Virus record (IMG/VR): IMGVR_UViG_3300017992_000059
Coordinates: 1-32,162 of that record
Source: a virus
Direction: 5' to 3' (one strand)
DNA length: 32,162 nt
Shown here: piece after piece, positions 1 to 9,580 of the stretch
Layout of the letters: each line of letters opens with the position of its first letter
Numbering within the stretch: position 1 is the stretch's first letter
Position numbers and translations under genes: made by a program
The notes under the pieces: generated by a model
What the model was told of the DNA's origin: nothing
Seen by the model: only the letters and a program-made list of their open reading frames with translations
The model's database searches: none

Positions 1-3000
1 ATTTCTTAATAAGCGAGCTGATCTGTGTGTACCTTTATCGTCTATTAAATCTGAGTAAACACCAAACTGTGAAACGTCATTTATGTTTAATGCTTCCATG
101 TAATTACGTGAACGGAATGCTGTAATACCTAATCCAAGTTGATCTGCATCTGTTTCTAAATTAATTTGTGAACTATCATAGTATTTTGTAATAGCATCTG
201 CTTTAGTGTTTAAGTTAGGTAATAAACCTTTAGCAATTTGATCATAATCAACTTGTATCCATTCGTCGAAGTTTAAGTCTGCTTGTGGTTGTACTCTTGT
301 TGCTGCAACCCAATAACTATTCTTGAAGAATACTAAATCGCCTTTGTTATATGCTTTGTATGCTTCCCACTCGTCGACATTGTCTTGGTTAAGAATAAAG
401 CCTGGTGCATCTAATTGTCCGTTCCATTCAAACGTTGTAAAGCCATCTACTTTAACACGTTGTTGACGTAAGCCAGTGACTGGTTGGTATATTAAATCAC
501 TAAAGATAGATTGATTGTCAAGAACAATTAAGTGTTCATATGCAGTAGCTCTAAGTCTTAGATAACTTAATGCACTATCTTCATTGATGCTGTTAAACTT
601 AAAGTTATTATCTAAGCGTATAACACAATAATCTTTTTCTGTTAACGGACTTCTATTTTGATCTAGCGGCATTTCGTTTAATGCTAAGTTTCTAAGATCT
701 TCAATGATAGCTTGTTCACGTTCATATTCTAATGTAGTTGAACATGGGTTAATGTTAATAATACTACCAACAGTCCAACCTTGGTTAGCCCAGTATGCAA
801 ATTCTTCACACATTCTGCGCCAGTTCATTTCGTATGCATTTTCAACAGAGTTGAATAGTAAACCTTGTTGTAATAAGAATTCACCGTGACTTGCTAAGAA
901 GTCAACTACACCATTCTCACTTGTAAACGTTTGTCCATACGGAACACGATATACTTGATCAGCATAGAAATCTTTAGGTATACGAATTGTTTGATTCTTG
1001 CCGCCTGGTGCACCAACTAAGAAACTATCATAGTGTCCATTTGGTATAGACTTCATGACATTAAAGTATGGATCATTATTACTGTTACCATATACAGCAT
1101 AACCATCATCTGTTTTTTGAATCATAACAGATGAATACTGTAAATCACCAAATGCTTGGTTCTTATGTAATAACAATGAGTATGACTCGTCTGGTATTAA
1201 TAGGCTATTGTTTACAGAGTTAGGACTTGAATTGTCAATGAATATTTTTAAGTATTTCTTATCTGTAAAGCCAGCCATTCTATACATTAATCTAGAATCT
1301 AAATTAGTTAATGTATCTGTTAAATGTTGTGTAGCATTAATACCGTAATTGTTATTGTATTCAACTATCCAATTAATATAAGAGTGCTTAGGTACATTAG
1401 GACCTGCAACTTCTAAAGATCTTACATCTAATCTAAACTTACCATCGTAAGTATATTGTCCTAACAAATCGTTAAACATCCAACGATCTCTATCAGCCAT
1501 TAAGCTGAAGTATTGCGCTGGTTTTGTTAATGCTAATAATTTTTGTACTACGAATGGCCAGTTACTCGAACGTCTCCATGCTCCTTCAACTGGACCAACG
1601 TCACCTGCGTTCCATTGTTTCTTAAAGTCTGTTGCTGTATAGTTCTTAACAATCGCTTCAAATGGTGTGCGTAAGTTACCAGAACTATCGACAGGAATAA
1701 CGTCTAATAGATCTGGACGTACAAAACGTTCGTCTATAATGTCGCCTGCTGGATCTTTAATGATACCATCACGTAAGTCTTTCCATAATACTAAGTTACC
1801 ATCAGTATAAGGAGCAGGACCGTAACGATCTTCCCACCATGAAGGTTGTTCTGATAATCCTAACATTTCCCATGGATGAGTATGTGGAGAATCTGTATCA
1901 TATAAATCTTTAAAGATACCTCTCCAGTTACCGCGCAATGGCTTGCCATCTAATTTATTAGATGCTGTACTATAGTTCCAAGTCCATTCATCCTGTGCGA
2001 TATAATGTTGTTGTTTATATGGGAGCTTATGCCATCCTGACCACTGTAATAAATTAGTAGTTAAGATATCATCAATCTCTTGTGCGCTGTACTCTGTTGT
2101 TCTAAACTGACCAGGTACAACGTCTGCATAAGTCAATGGTAATGGGCTTGCATCTTTTGAACGTAAGTTATTGTAGATACGTTTTTCAAATTCTAACATA
2201 ACAGCATCACGAACGTCTAGCTCACTATCTGCTATATCACTAAAGCCAATTGTACGAGAACCATCGTGTCCTTTTAATACAATCTGATCAGTTTGGAATG
2301 TATTGTCTACATACACTTCTGGTTTGAACGCTGGGTATAAACCTAGTTTAGTTGGTGTAGGTGGAACGAAGTTACCATATGTTGTAGCAAATTCACGAAT
2401 AACTAATTTGTCACCGTAATCAACATCAGTTAATAATCTAATACGTGGACCGTTTGTTGCTACTTCATAGTCTGTGTCACGTATTAATTGTTCACCGTTT
2501 AAGTAAACAAGAATACCAGTGTTATTTGCAGTATCAAAATCATATACATTAACTGTATTGAATGTGTCTGTACTAATAACAGAGATTTCATAATCTGTTT
2601 CAGTATAATCTCCACCAAACGGTACCATGTCGCTCCAGTAAAATGCAGAGTCTTGTGTCTTACCGTAGTTAAGTTCTTTTAATGCTATGTCTAATACTTC
2701 AGCTGATGTTTTGCCATACGTGTCATAGTTACTAACCCATTCAATTAATTGATTTTTGAACTTCTCGTACTGTCTTGCAACAAAGTCTGTTGCAGCAAAG
2801 AAGTCGTATTCTGGGTTTCTTAATAATGTTGCTGCTATTGCAACTGGTGCAGAATGTTGTACAATAACGTCACCGTAAGATGCCACGTTACCATAGTCAC
2901 GTAAGTTATTCGCACCGTTAATTTGTCCTTGGAATCCGTTAACGTTTTCTACTAAGTTGTTATAATGGTTACGGATTGTGCCCAATGATAATTCTGTTAC

Positions 3001-5718
3001 ATGTTCATTGAATGTATTTGATTCTAAGTTATTAGGTATTTCGTAGTACGCAACATCACTTGTGTCAACACTGATTACTTTTACTACAATTCTTGTGTCT
3101 ACTGGGATATCAAACGTAAAATCAATATATGTTTGTTTTTCTTCTTCGTCTGTTGTTATGTTATAAAGTTCTGGATAAACAAATTCATTGTCGACATAAA
3201 TCTTAATAGCTGTTTCATCTACGTTTAAATCTGTACGTGGTAACACATCGAGAATTAAACTTGACCCATCATAATCAAACTCAAATACTTGACGTTGCCA
3301 ATTAATTTCAACGCTTTTAGTCCAGCCAATTTTTAAATCAAAATCAGTTAAGTTTTCGTATTGTCTAACATAACCGTTATTAACAGATTCTGTTATAGAT
3401 GTTGAGCCTGTAATATAAATGAACTCATCCGAGAACATATGATTCTGGAATACAATGTCGCCTAAGTTATCGATGTTCATGTAACTTAACGAAAATCCTA
3501 AAATAGGATCTTTGTTTAATGCTGTACTTTCTTTATATGAGAATAATTTAGAGCCAGTGAATGTTGTTGCTTTATAAACATCTTCATTGCTATAACTGTT
3601 ACTATTGACATCAAAGATATCAAACATTGGAGATTGGTTAACACCAAGTTTCTCTTGTGATAATACCCATTCTGTGCCAGTCCAGTTAAATTGTTGTCCT
3701 GCTATCTCTAAACCCGACGAACAAATTACCATTTGGTCAGGTTGTGCTGCTAATCCTGTATCGACTAAGTTGATAATATTTTCATACTCTGTATCATCAC
3801 CGTCTGGGTCAACAATTTGTACTTCGAATATTTTATTTCTAACTTCGGCATCTGTGTCTGCTGCAAATACAACACGGCTACCTGCAATTAATTGATGTCC
3901 AGCAACAGAGTATCCTGTGCTACCATGAATATTTGATAATGCATCTTCTTCTGTAAAATCAATGACATTAATTGTATCAAGTATTTGTGTACCGTAATTA
4001 AATAAACGTAAATTAGGGTAAAACTCAACAATAGGACGTTTGGCTCTAAAGTCATTGTCAACATTAACTAACGTTTCGTTATATTTTGCTGTTGCTTCAA
4101 TTACTTCTATATGGAACCAACGGTTAGAACGTGTCCAAGAGTTTAAATCCTGACTTGCTCTATTAATTGTTAAGTAGTCTGGTGTTCTTGGTGCATTAGC
4201 ACTTTCTTCAAATGCAATACTATCCCACGGGCTTGTATCCCACGGTGCTGATACACCTTCTACATATGATTCAGGAGTGATTAAGTCTGTAACTTTAACT
4301 AATACAATAGAAGAGCCAACACCCTCTACATAGTATTCTTCTTCTCTGTATTCTTCCGGAGTTACGTTGCCGCGAAACTTAACTTTTAATCCGTTTGTAA
4401 ATACTACACCGTTAGGTGAAACATAATTTGTTTTGCCAAGTATTTCACTAATATCAATACCTGAGTCGGTTGCTTGTTCAACTATTTTAATAACACCAAA
4501 GCTATTTGGATTAGTTTCATCTTGATAATATAATATATCGTTTGCGGCTGTTAATAAAGGTAATTCTTCAAATATACCTGATAAACTTCTGTAAAAACTG
4601 CGAGTTGCATATTCATTACCAAAGCTAACAGTAAAACGTTCTTCTAATTCAATGTCATCAATGGCTGTCAATGTGATGTAACAACCTTCATCTGTTCCTG
4701 CATTAGGATAAACATAGTTAATTCTAAATAACTGTGTTCTTTCATCTAATGTGTCAAAGTATTCTGCTGGTGCATAAACACCGTTGTCATAAACACCATC
4801 GTATGGACCGTTTTTAACCCATCCGATGTCTTCTGAATTACCATAAAAGTGATCTAAGAAAACTATAGTACGACCATCTAAGTCTGACACACCATCAATC
4901 TCGCCGACTTCGTCGACTAACTTACCGTGTATTTCATTGAACATTAATGTAGTTGCAAAGTCGACGTCTGTTCTAATAGGTAAGTTTTGATAGTATGATT
5001 GTGCATTTGCATTAGGTACGTTAAATGTAACGGTACCAATGTCATCACCGTTATTTGTTACACCTAATACATCACGACTACTAATGTTAGGTGAATGATT
5101 TAATGTACCATCTGTGCCTGGTTCTGTTTGAATCCAAAACTTAGAAGCTTGATCCACATTAAATGTATAACTGCCACCACGTGCTAATACTAACGTTGGG
5201 TTGTCGCCTGCAATGTCTGAGAAGTTATAGTAATCACCGTTTAATGTAACATCAAAATCATTGATTAATAATACGTCTGACGCTGATACGTCAACAGAGT
5301 CTGGACCATTTGGCAACCATACATACTGTCCATAGTTAACTAACTTATCAAAGTCAATTAACGGTTCCCATGAATATGTTTCACTTGCAAATAAACGGTC
5401 ATGGCGCTCTGTATGTGCTCCTTTGACATCAAGTGCATCTACAATTTCTGGATATGTAATAGCATCTGTTACTTTACCGTTATTATCTAAAAACGATATG
5501 CCTGGCTCAAGTTGATAGTTAGCACGAGTAGCATTTTGCTCTAATAAGTAACCATCAGTGTGATCCGTACCTGGACCATAACGTCTACCAATATAACCCT
5601 GTGTGCGTTTTAACTTAGGTTGTTGAACTAACTGGTCTAATGTTGCACCAAGGAACTGCTTATTGGCTTCAGTTTGAAAAATTTCTGGTAAAAAGTCTAC
5701 CGAACGAATGCGAGCCAT
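1..5718 (-). CDS. Giant baseplate/tail structural protein in the gp7 position (partial, C-terminus beyond window)
   Basis: An open frame runs from an ATG at 5718 to the left edge, 1,906 codons without a stop, so the protein is longer than 1,906 residues. It begins MARIRSVDFLPEIFQT. It starts 3 nt after the gp6 stop, in the place where T4 has gene 7 (wedge protein, about 1,030 aa). The sequence is rich in Tyr, Asn and Asp with many short beta-prone segments, and has no signal peptide or membrane segment, as expected for a virion structural protein. Near codons 1780-1820 (positions about 252-380) a W-x-x-x-x-Y-x-x-GD-x-V pattern resembles a CBM5/12 carbohydrate-binding module. I infer a baseplate-wedge or tail-periphery protein. 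Homology to T4 gp7 is suggested only by gene order. It could instead be a fibre-like protein that replaced it. Confidence 0.7.
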   Translation of the reverse strand, partial: MARIRSVDFLPEIFQTEANKQFLGATLDQLVQQPKLKRTQGYIGRRYGPGTDHTDGYLLEQNATRANYQLEPGISFLDNNGKVTDAITYPEIVDALDVKGAHTERHDRLFASETYSWEPLIDFDKLVNYGQYVWLPNGPDSVDVSASDVLLINDFDVTLNGDYYNFSDIAGDNPTLVLARGGSYTFNVDQASKFWIQTEPGTDGTLNHSPNISSRDVLGVTNNGDDIGTVTFNVPNANAQSYYQNLPIRTDVDFATTLMFNEIHGKLVDEVGEIDGVSDLDGRTIVFLDHFYGNSEDIGWVKNGPYDGVYDNGVYAPAEYFDTLDERTQLFRINYVYPNAGTDEGCYITLTAIDDIELEERFTVSFGNEYATRSFYRSLSGIFEELPLLTAANDILYYQDETNPNSFGVIKIVEQATDSGIDISEILGKTNYVSPNGVVFTNGLKVKFRGNVTPEEYREEEYYVEGVGSSIVLVKVTDLITPESYVEGVSAPWDTSPWDSIAFEESANAPRTPDYLTINRASQDLNSWTRSNRWFHIEVIEATAKYNETLVNVDNDFRAKRPIVEFYPNLRLFNYGTQILDTINVIDFTEEDALSNIHGSTGYSVAGHQLIAGSRVVFAADTDAEVRNKIFEVQIVDPDGDDTEYENIINLVDTGLAAQPDQMVICSSGLEIAGQQFNWTGTEWVLSQEKLGVNQSPMFDIFDVNSNSYSNEDVYKATTFTGSKLFSYKESTALNKDPILGFSLSYMNIDNLGDIVFQNHMFSDEFIYITGSTSITESVNNGYVRQYENLTDFDLKIGWTKSVEINWQRQVFEFDYDGSSLILDVLPRTDLNVDETAIKIYVDNEFVYPELYNITTDEEEKQTYIDFTFDIPVDTRIVVKVISVDTSDVAYYEIPNNLESNTFNEHVTELSLGTIRNHYNNLVENVNGFQGQINGANNLRDYGNVASYGDVIVQHSAPVAIAATLLRNPEYDFFAATDFVARQYEKFKNQLIEWVSNYDTYGKTSAEVLDIALKELNYGKTQDSAFYWSDMVPFGGDYTETDYEISVISTDTFNTVNVYDFDTANNTGILVYLNGEQLIRDTDYEVATNGPRIRLLTDVDYGDKLVIREFATTYGNFVPPTPTKLGLYPAFKPEVYVDNTFQTDQIVLKGHDGSRTIGFSDIADSELDVRDAVMLEFEKRIYNNLRSKDASPLPLTYADVVPGQFRTTEYSAQEIDDILTTNLLQWSGWHKLPYKQQHYIAQDEWTWNYSTASNKLDGKPLRGNWRGIFKDLYDTDSPHTHPWEMLGLSEQPSWWEDRYGPAPYTDGNLVLWKDLRDGIIKDPAGDIIDERFVRPDLLDVIPVDSSGNLRTPFEAIVKNYTATDFKKQWNAGDVGPVEGAWRRSSNWPFVVQKLLALTKPAQYFSLMADRDRWMFNDLLGQYTYDGKFRLDVRSLEVAGPNVPKHSYINWIVEYNNNYGINATQHLTDTLTNLDSRLMYRMAGFTDKKYLKIFIDNSSPNSVNNSLLIPDESYSLLLHKNQAFGDLQYSSVMIQKTDDGYAVYGNSNNDPYFNVMKSIPNGHYDSFLVGAPGGKNQTIRIPKDFYADQVYRVPYGQTFTSENGVVDFLASHGEFLLQQGLLFNSVENAYEMNWRRMCEEFAYWANQGWTVGSIININPCSTTLEYEREQAIIEDLRNLALNEMPLDQNRSPLTEKDYCVIRLDNNFKFNSINEDSALSYLRLRATAYEHLIVLDNQSIFSDLIYQPVTGLRQQRVKVDGFTTFEWNGQLDAPGFILNQDNVDEWEAYKAYNKGDLVFFKNSYWVAATRVQPQADLNFDEWIQVDYDQIAKGLLPNLNTKADAITKYYDSSQINLETDADQLGLGITAFRSRNYMEALNINDVSQFGVYSDLIDDKGTHRSARLLRN
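252..380 (-). other. CBM5/12-like carbohydrate-binding module inside the giant protein
   Basis: Read on the minus strand, the translation contains WEAYKAYNKGDLVFFKNSYW followed about 20 residues later by a DEW-I motif. Chitin-binding CBM5/12 domains have the same layout: an aromatic start, Y-x-x-GD-x-V-x-(Y/F), an exposed Y/W, an Ala-rich strand and a terminal W. The match rests on pattern alone. It would give the baseplate periphery a polysaccharide-binding patch. Confidence 0.45.
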
Positions 5719-5721
5719 TTA

Positions 5722-8700
5722 TTATACTTCTCCGTTTAGTCTTAATTCGCTTGCTGTTAAGCTATCTACAATCTCTACATCATTTACTGTTGCAGCCGAA
5801 ACAAAAATCTCGTTTGCTGCTGATTTAATTTCGTATAAGTCACCAAATTGTTTTGATGGGTCTTTAGGTAATATAACAACACTACCTATAATACTTCCTA
5901 ATTGTTCGTGAACGTATGCTGATAATTCTGAGAAATAAAATGTATCACCAAAGTCCCAGTTATCAATATCAAAGTATGCATTAATAGTTTCAATTACACG
6001 TGATTTAATTTCACTTTCTGCAACAACTGTATTTGATAGTTTAACAACTTTAATAATTGCCTGTAATGTTGAATCAGCACGTTCACCAAATAATGGTTTA
6101 AACTCGACACTGTTTAAAATAATGTTATCTGACATCATCTTATAATCATTTAAATCTTCGTATGCCACTGACAATTCATCAATGGTTGGTTGTGCTGGCT
6201 TTTCAATTGTATTTGTTGTGTCTTGTATATAACGTCTAAAGTCTTGATAGTAACTATTTGTTACTACAAAGATATCAATGATGTTAGATACACCTGGATT
6301 AATTCTGCGGCTTTCGCTGGCGTTATGTTTGTATTGGAATTGTAAATCGCCACGGCCTACTTCTGCTACATAACTATCATCTGCTTCTAAGAAACGGTCC
6401 GTGCTAGTTACTGTTAATACATAAAATGTATCTTCTGCATAAGCATAAAATACTTGTCCGTTACTGTATTCGTATTTGTTAACTTCAATCTCATCTAATA
6501 TAGAAAAGTCTGTAACAACTGAATAAGTGTTTAACGGAAGATATCTTTCTAAATTATCAAAATCAACAGTACGTTGGAAGAATACTTTCTTAACACTTGG
6601 GTTAACTTCTGTTGCAACCAATGTTTCGAAAACATCTGGATCATCTGGTACACCATCGTAATCAGTGTCACTGAATGATACTTCAACGTTGAAGTCGTTA
6701 ACAAAACCATCTGATTCAACTGTTTGATCAATGATATCTAATTGTACTTCGTTAATTAACGGAGCATTTGTATCTGGTTGACTATTTGTTTTTAATATCT
6801 TAACAAAGTCGTTAACAATCTTACCTGTTTTATTATCGTAAATGCTAAAGTTATTATCAAAGAAGAAACGTGTTTCTGCTACACTAGCAAAATAATAGTT
6901 TAGACTTCTTGTTGTAACTGTATAACTCGAACCTGATGATTCAAACTTAATTAACCATGACGCATCAAGATTTTGATTAGTTACGTCTTGTGCATATAGT
7001 TGGTCGAATGTACCATCTGCATCTAAGTTATTAGCAGTAATTAAATACCACTCACCGTTATTGTTATCATATCCTAAACCAAAGTTACGATATAATTCAA
7101 TCTGGTCTGCCATTAACTGTTCAAATTCTGTTGTTAAGTTTGTAGTAAACACAGGAATAACTTCTTCAACAATAGCATCAGTTGGTACATAGTCTGAAAT
7201 AGTAACAGCACCAGTGCCGTCTACTGTTAAGCCAAAGTTAGATCCTAATCCACCTGACTCAATTGATTTAATAGTTGACCATATGTGATACTTTTGTCCT
7301 GCGCTTGTTGCAATACCTGGTTGTAATCTATTATTTTTATCAAAGTAATAACCTGTAGGTGCAACAAACTTAACCAATGATTTAACTGTTAAGTAACGTC
7401 TGTTATTGTTTTCAAATCCGCCAATGCTCACTGGGTATGGACCATTGTCTTGATCCACTGGCCCTGTGCCACTCTTAAAGAAACCTGTTGTTTCGTTTAC
7501 TAAGCTGGTACTACGTTCCCAGTATGTTGGTAATCCTGTTAAGTCTTTACGTTCATATTGATCATAGTAAAAATGTTGTGTTGGTTGACTTGCTAATACT
7601 GGTTCAACCTGATTACGAATAATGTTTTCAACATCGTTTTGATCGTCGAATGTAAATCCAAATGCTTGTTCTTTGTATTGTTTATATAATGATCCGTCAC
7701 TGCCAAAAGCATTAATACTTGAGTATTTGCCTGTAGGATCTACTAGGTCTAAGTATCGTGACGCACCTATGTTTGTTCTGTTTACAGCTTTTGATTTAAT
7801 AATCGTGCTATATTTTGTATAAGGGAAGTTATTGTAATCTTCACCGTTAACCATTCTGTTTTGTGTGTAAAAACGTGCTGGTGCTCTACGTTTAATGTCT
7901 GCTAAGTTTTCTTTTTGTCTTGAGTTAGAAATGTTTTCTTGTAAGCCTAATGTAAATGTAACAGTTTCAAAACGTCCTTTACGACTTGTGTATGTTAAAC
8001 TAACATCAATGGCTTGCATCTCACTTGGATTAATAACATACTCTAAACCATTTGAACTTCTAAAGAATGAACGGAAGTCACCTACTGGAATGTTTGAGAA
8101 TACACCATCGCCAAATTGTAAACTAACCTGGTCGCCCGAGCGTGAGTTAATAGAGTATAAGTTTCTGTTATCTACATCGCGTTGGCTTTGGCCTTCACCA
8201 TAGACGTTTTCAACTTGTGTCCATAATGTAGGTTCTGCTTCGTTGTCGCTGAGTTTATATAACCAAACATCATTTTCGTTAATACCGTCAATTGAGATGT
8301 CAACGATTCTATTAGCAATACGTTCAGTTAAATTAAAGTCACGTGATTCTAATTTACCTTGCTTAAAGTGGAAGAAGTATCCTGTATTAGGTGCTGCAAA
8401 TCCTAATCCATCATTGCGGTATAATACATTAAATGCTCCGCCTGACCTAGGAGCATTTTCGTAAACATAATCTTTGTCAACTGATGTGCCTGAACATATT
8501 TCAAAGTCCATTAATAAACCATCAACTGTTGCATTAAACGGAACAACCGGTAACAAGTTAGGTGCTAAGTTAATAGCATATTCATCTGTTCTAGTACCTA
8601 AAATATCAGCACTATTACCTGGCTTACCAATTGATTGACTATCAACTAATACAGCATTCATAATAGTTCTAAATTGTTCTTGCCAGTCTGGATTAGTTCT

Positions 8701-9138
8701 GTCGTTCCATTTAACTGTTACATTTGCTAAACTATTTTGATTGTAATCTAATAGAGATTCAGTTGTTTGAATAGCAGTAACTTTTAAATAACCTTTTGCT
8801 GCTTGGTTACGTTTAGGTGTGTAACCAACTAACTTTGCTAAGTTAACAACACTATCACGTCTTTCTGCTGTGTCTAAAAAGTTTTCACGACTGTTTAAGT
8901 CAACACGGAATGACATTGATTGACCCATAAAGGCAATCAAATCCATTAGTGCTACAAACTCTGATGACTCAGTATAATCGTTAAAACTTTCTGGATAGTT
9001 CTGACGAATATAATCTATAAACGTTTTTCTTAATGTTTCAAAGTTATAACTTTGGAAGTCTGCATCTGAGTATGTTTCGTAGATCTTTTTCCAATCTTCG
9101 ATACCAAATATTGTTGTTTGACGTGATGTTTGTGCCAT
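5722..9138 (-). CDS. gp6: Baseplate wedge subunit gp6-like, enlarged (1138 aa)
   Basis: This is a component of the baseplate wedge ring around the hub. The N-terminal 120 residues carry the gp6/J-like pattern: a helical start with a YNFETLRKTFIDYIRQ segment, then a SEFVALMDLIAFMGQ helix and an NLAKLVGYTPKRNQAAKG segment. T4 gp6 has the matching order of a short helical lead, 'D-L-L-A-Y' helix, and 'V-V-Q-A-A-x-x-x-G-Y-x-P'. It follows gp25, as in T4-like phages. At 1,138 aa it is far longer than T4 gp6 (about 660 aa), with extra beta-rich material in the middle and C-terminal half, including an Asp-rich calcium-loop motif at residues 824-835. A late promoter and a GGAAT ribosome site precede the ATG. 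The next gene starts 3 nt after the stop. The family call is confident; the function of the added segments is unknown. Confidence 0.85.
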   Translation of the reverse strand: MAQTSRQTTIFGIEDWKKIYETYSDADFQSYNFETLRKTFIDYIRQNYPESFNDYTESSEFVALMDLIAFMGQSMSFRVDLNSRENFLDTAERRDSVVNLAKLVGYTPKRNQAAKGYLKVTAIQTTESLLDYNQNSLANVTVKWNDRTNPDWQEQFRTIMNAVLVDSQSIGKPGNSADILGTRTDEYAINLAPNLLPVVPFNATVDGLLMDFEICSGTSVDKDYVYENAPRSGGAFNVLYRNDGLGFAAPNTGYFFHFKQGKLESRDFNLTERIANRIVDISIDGINENDVWLYKLSDNEAEPTLWTQVENVYGEGQSQRDVDNRNLYSINSRSGDQVSLQFGDGVFSNIPVGDFRSFFRSSNGLEYVINPSEMQAIDVSLTYTSRKGRFETVTFTLGLQENISNSRQKENLADIKRRAPARFYTQNRMVNGEDYNNFPYTKYSTIIKSKAVNRTNIGASRYLDLVDPTGKYSSINAFGSDGSLYKQYKEQAFGFTFDDQNDVENIIRNQVEPVLASQPTQHFYYDQYERKDLTGLPTYWERSTSLVNETTGFFKSGTGPVDQDNGPYPVSIGGFENNNRRYLTVKSLVKFVAPTGYYFDKNNRLQPGIATSAGQKYHIWSTIKSIESGGLGSNFGLTVDGTGAVTISDYVPTDAIVEEVIPVFTTNLTTEFEQLMADQIELYRNFGLGYDNNNGEWYLITANNLDADGTFDQLYAQDVTNQNLDASWLIKFESSGSSYTVTTRSLNYYFASVAETRFFFDNNFSIYDNKTGKIVNDFVKILKTNSQPDTNAPLINEVQLDIIDQTVESDGFVNDFNVEVSFSDTDYDGVPDDPDVFETLVATEVNPSVKKVFFQRTVDFDNLERYLPLNTYSVVTDFSILDEIEVNKYEYSNGQVFYAYAEDTFYVLTVTSTDRFLEADDSYVAEVGRGDLQFQYKHNASESRRINPGVSNIIDIFVVTNSYYQDFRRYIQDTTNTIEKPAQPTIDELSVAYEDLNDYKMMSDNIILNSVEFKPLFGERADSTLQAIIKVVKLSNTVVAESEIKSRVIETINAYFDIDNWDFGDTFYFSELSAYVHEQLGSIIGSVVILPKDPSKQFGDLYEIKSAANEIFVSAATVNDVEIVDSLTASELRLNGEV
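6634..6669 (-). other. EF-hand/TSP3-like calcium-binding loop in gp6
   Basis: Codons 824-835 of gp6 read DTDYDGVPDDPD, with acidic residues at positions 1, 3, 5, 9 and 12 and Gly at 6, as in thrombospondin type 3 and EF-hand loops. Calcium binding is inferred from the pattern. Confidence 0.5.
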
Positions 9139-9164
9139 GTATAATATTCCGTTTTGTATTCATA

Positions 9165-9172
9165 TATTTATG
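9165..9172 (-). promoter_or_regulatory. T4-type late promoter for gp6
   Basis: The minus strand reads CATAAATA, one mismatch from the T4 late consensus TATAAATA. With the usual placement (octamer at about -13 to -6) transcription would start near 9159, giving a 21-nt leader before the ATG at 9138. A GGAAT sequence in that leader can act as ribosome site. Confidence 0.65.
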
Positions 9173-9192
9173 CTATGAATTAACGGCGTATA

Positions 9193-9567
9193 TTATCCAA
9201 AGTCTACAGTTTGTGTTTGTTCGTCGAATTGTAAAATAAGTGTTTCTGGAGAAGTGTCCGGACGTATAACTAAGTTAACTTCTAGTTGCACACCATTGTC
9301 TGACTGTGTTGCACTAACGTCAATTACTTCTAAGCGTGGGTCATAACTAGCAACACGATTTACTTCAGCAGTGATTTGTCTTAATAGATTTTGTGTACTT
9401 GGTTCGAATATAAAGTTCCAGATACGAGTGCCAAATTCCGGTATACCTGGTAACTGGCCTTCTTTAATCATAAAGTGATTTAACAGGTCGCGTTTAACTA
9501 ATTCACGATCAGTTAATGTGAACTTTTTACATCTACCTATTGTTGTAAAACCATTGAATGTTGCCAT
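9193..9567 (-). CDS. gp25: Baseplate wedge subunit gp25
   Basis: This 124-residue protein matches the gp25-like/W family (T4 gp25 is 132 aa). It has the conserved LLNHFMIKEGQLPGIPEFGTRIW region: short helix, then the 'G-x-R-P-x-x-P-x-F-G-(T/S)-x-(I/L)' type turn, then a 'PSTQNLLRQITAEVNRV' helix and terminal beta strands. gp25 forms the inner baseplate ring and is the most conserved wedge protein of contractile systems. It lies between the 312-aa structural gene and gp6. The ATG at 9567 is 13 nt downstream of the first base of a CATAAATA late promoter, with no Shine-Dalgarno sequence, so the late transcript may be leaderless. The preceding gene's stop lies inside the promoter octamer. Confidence 0.9.
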   Translation of the reverse strand: MATFNGFTTIGRCKKFTLTDRELVKRDLLNHFMIKEGQLPGIPEFGTRIWNFIFEPSTQNLLRQITAEVNRVASYDPRLEVIDVSATQSDNGVQLEVNLVIRPDTSPETLILQFDEQTQTVDFG

Positions 9568-9572
9568 AGTTA

Positions 9573-9580
9573 TATTTATG
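9573..9580 (-). promoter_or_regulatory. T4-type late promoter abutting gp25
   Basis: The minus strand reads CATAAATA followed by TAACT and then ATG. The T4 spacing rule places the transcription start on the A of the ATG. The octamer contains the stop codon of the upstream 312-aa gene. Confidence 0.65.
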
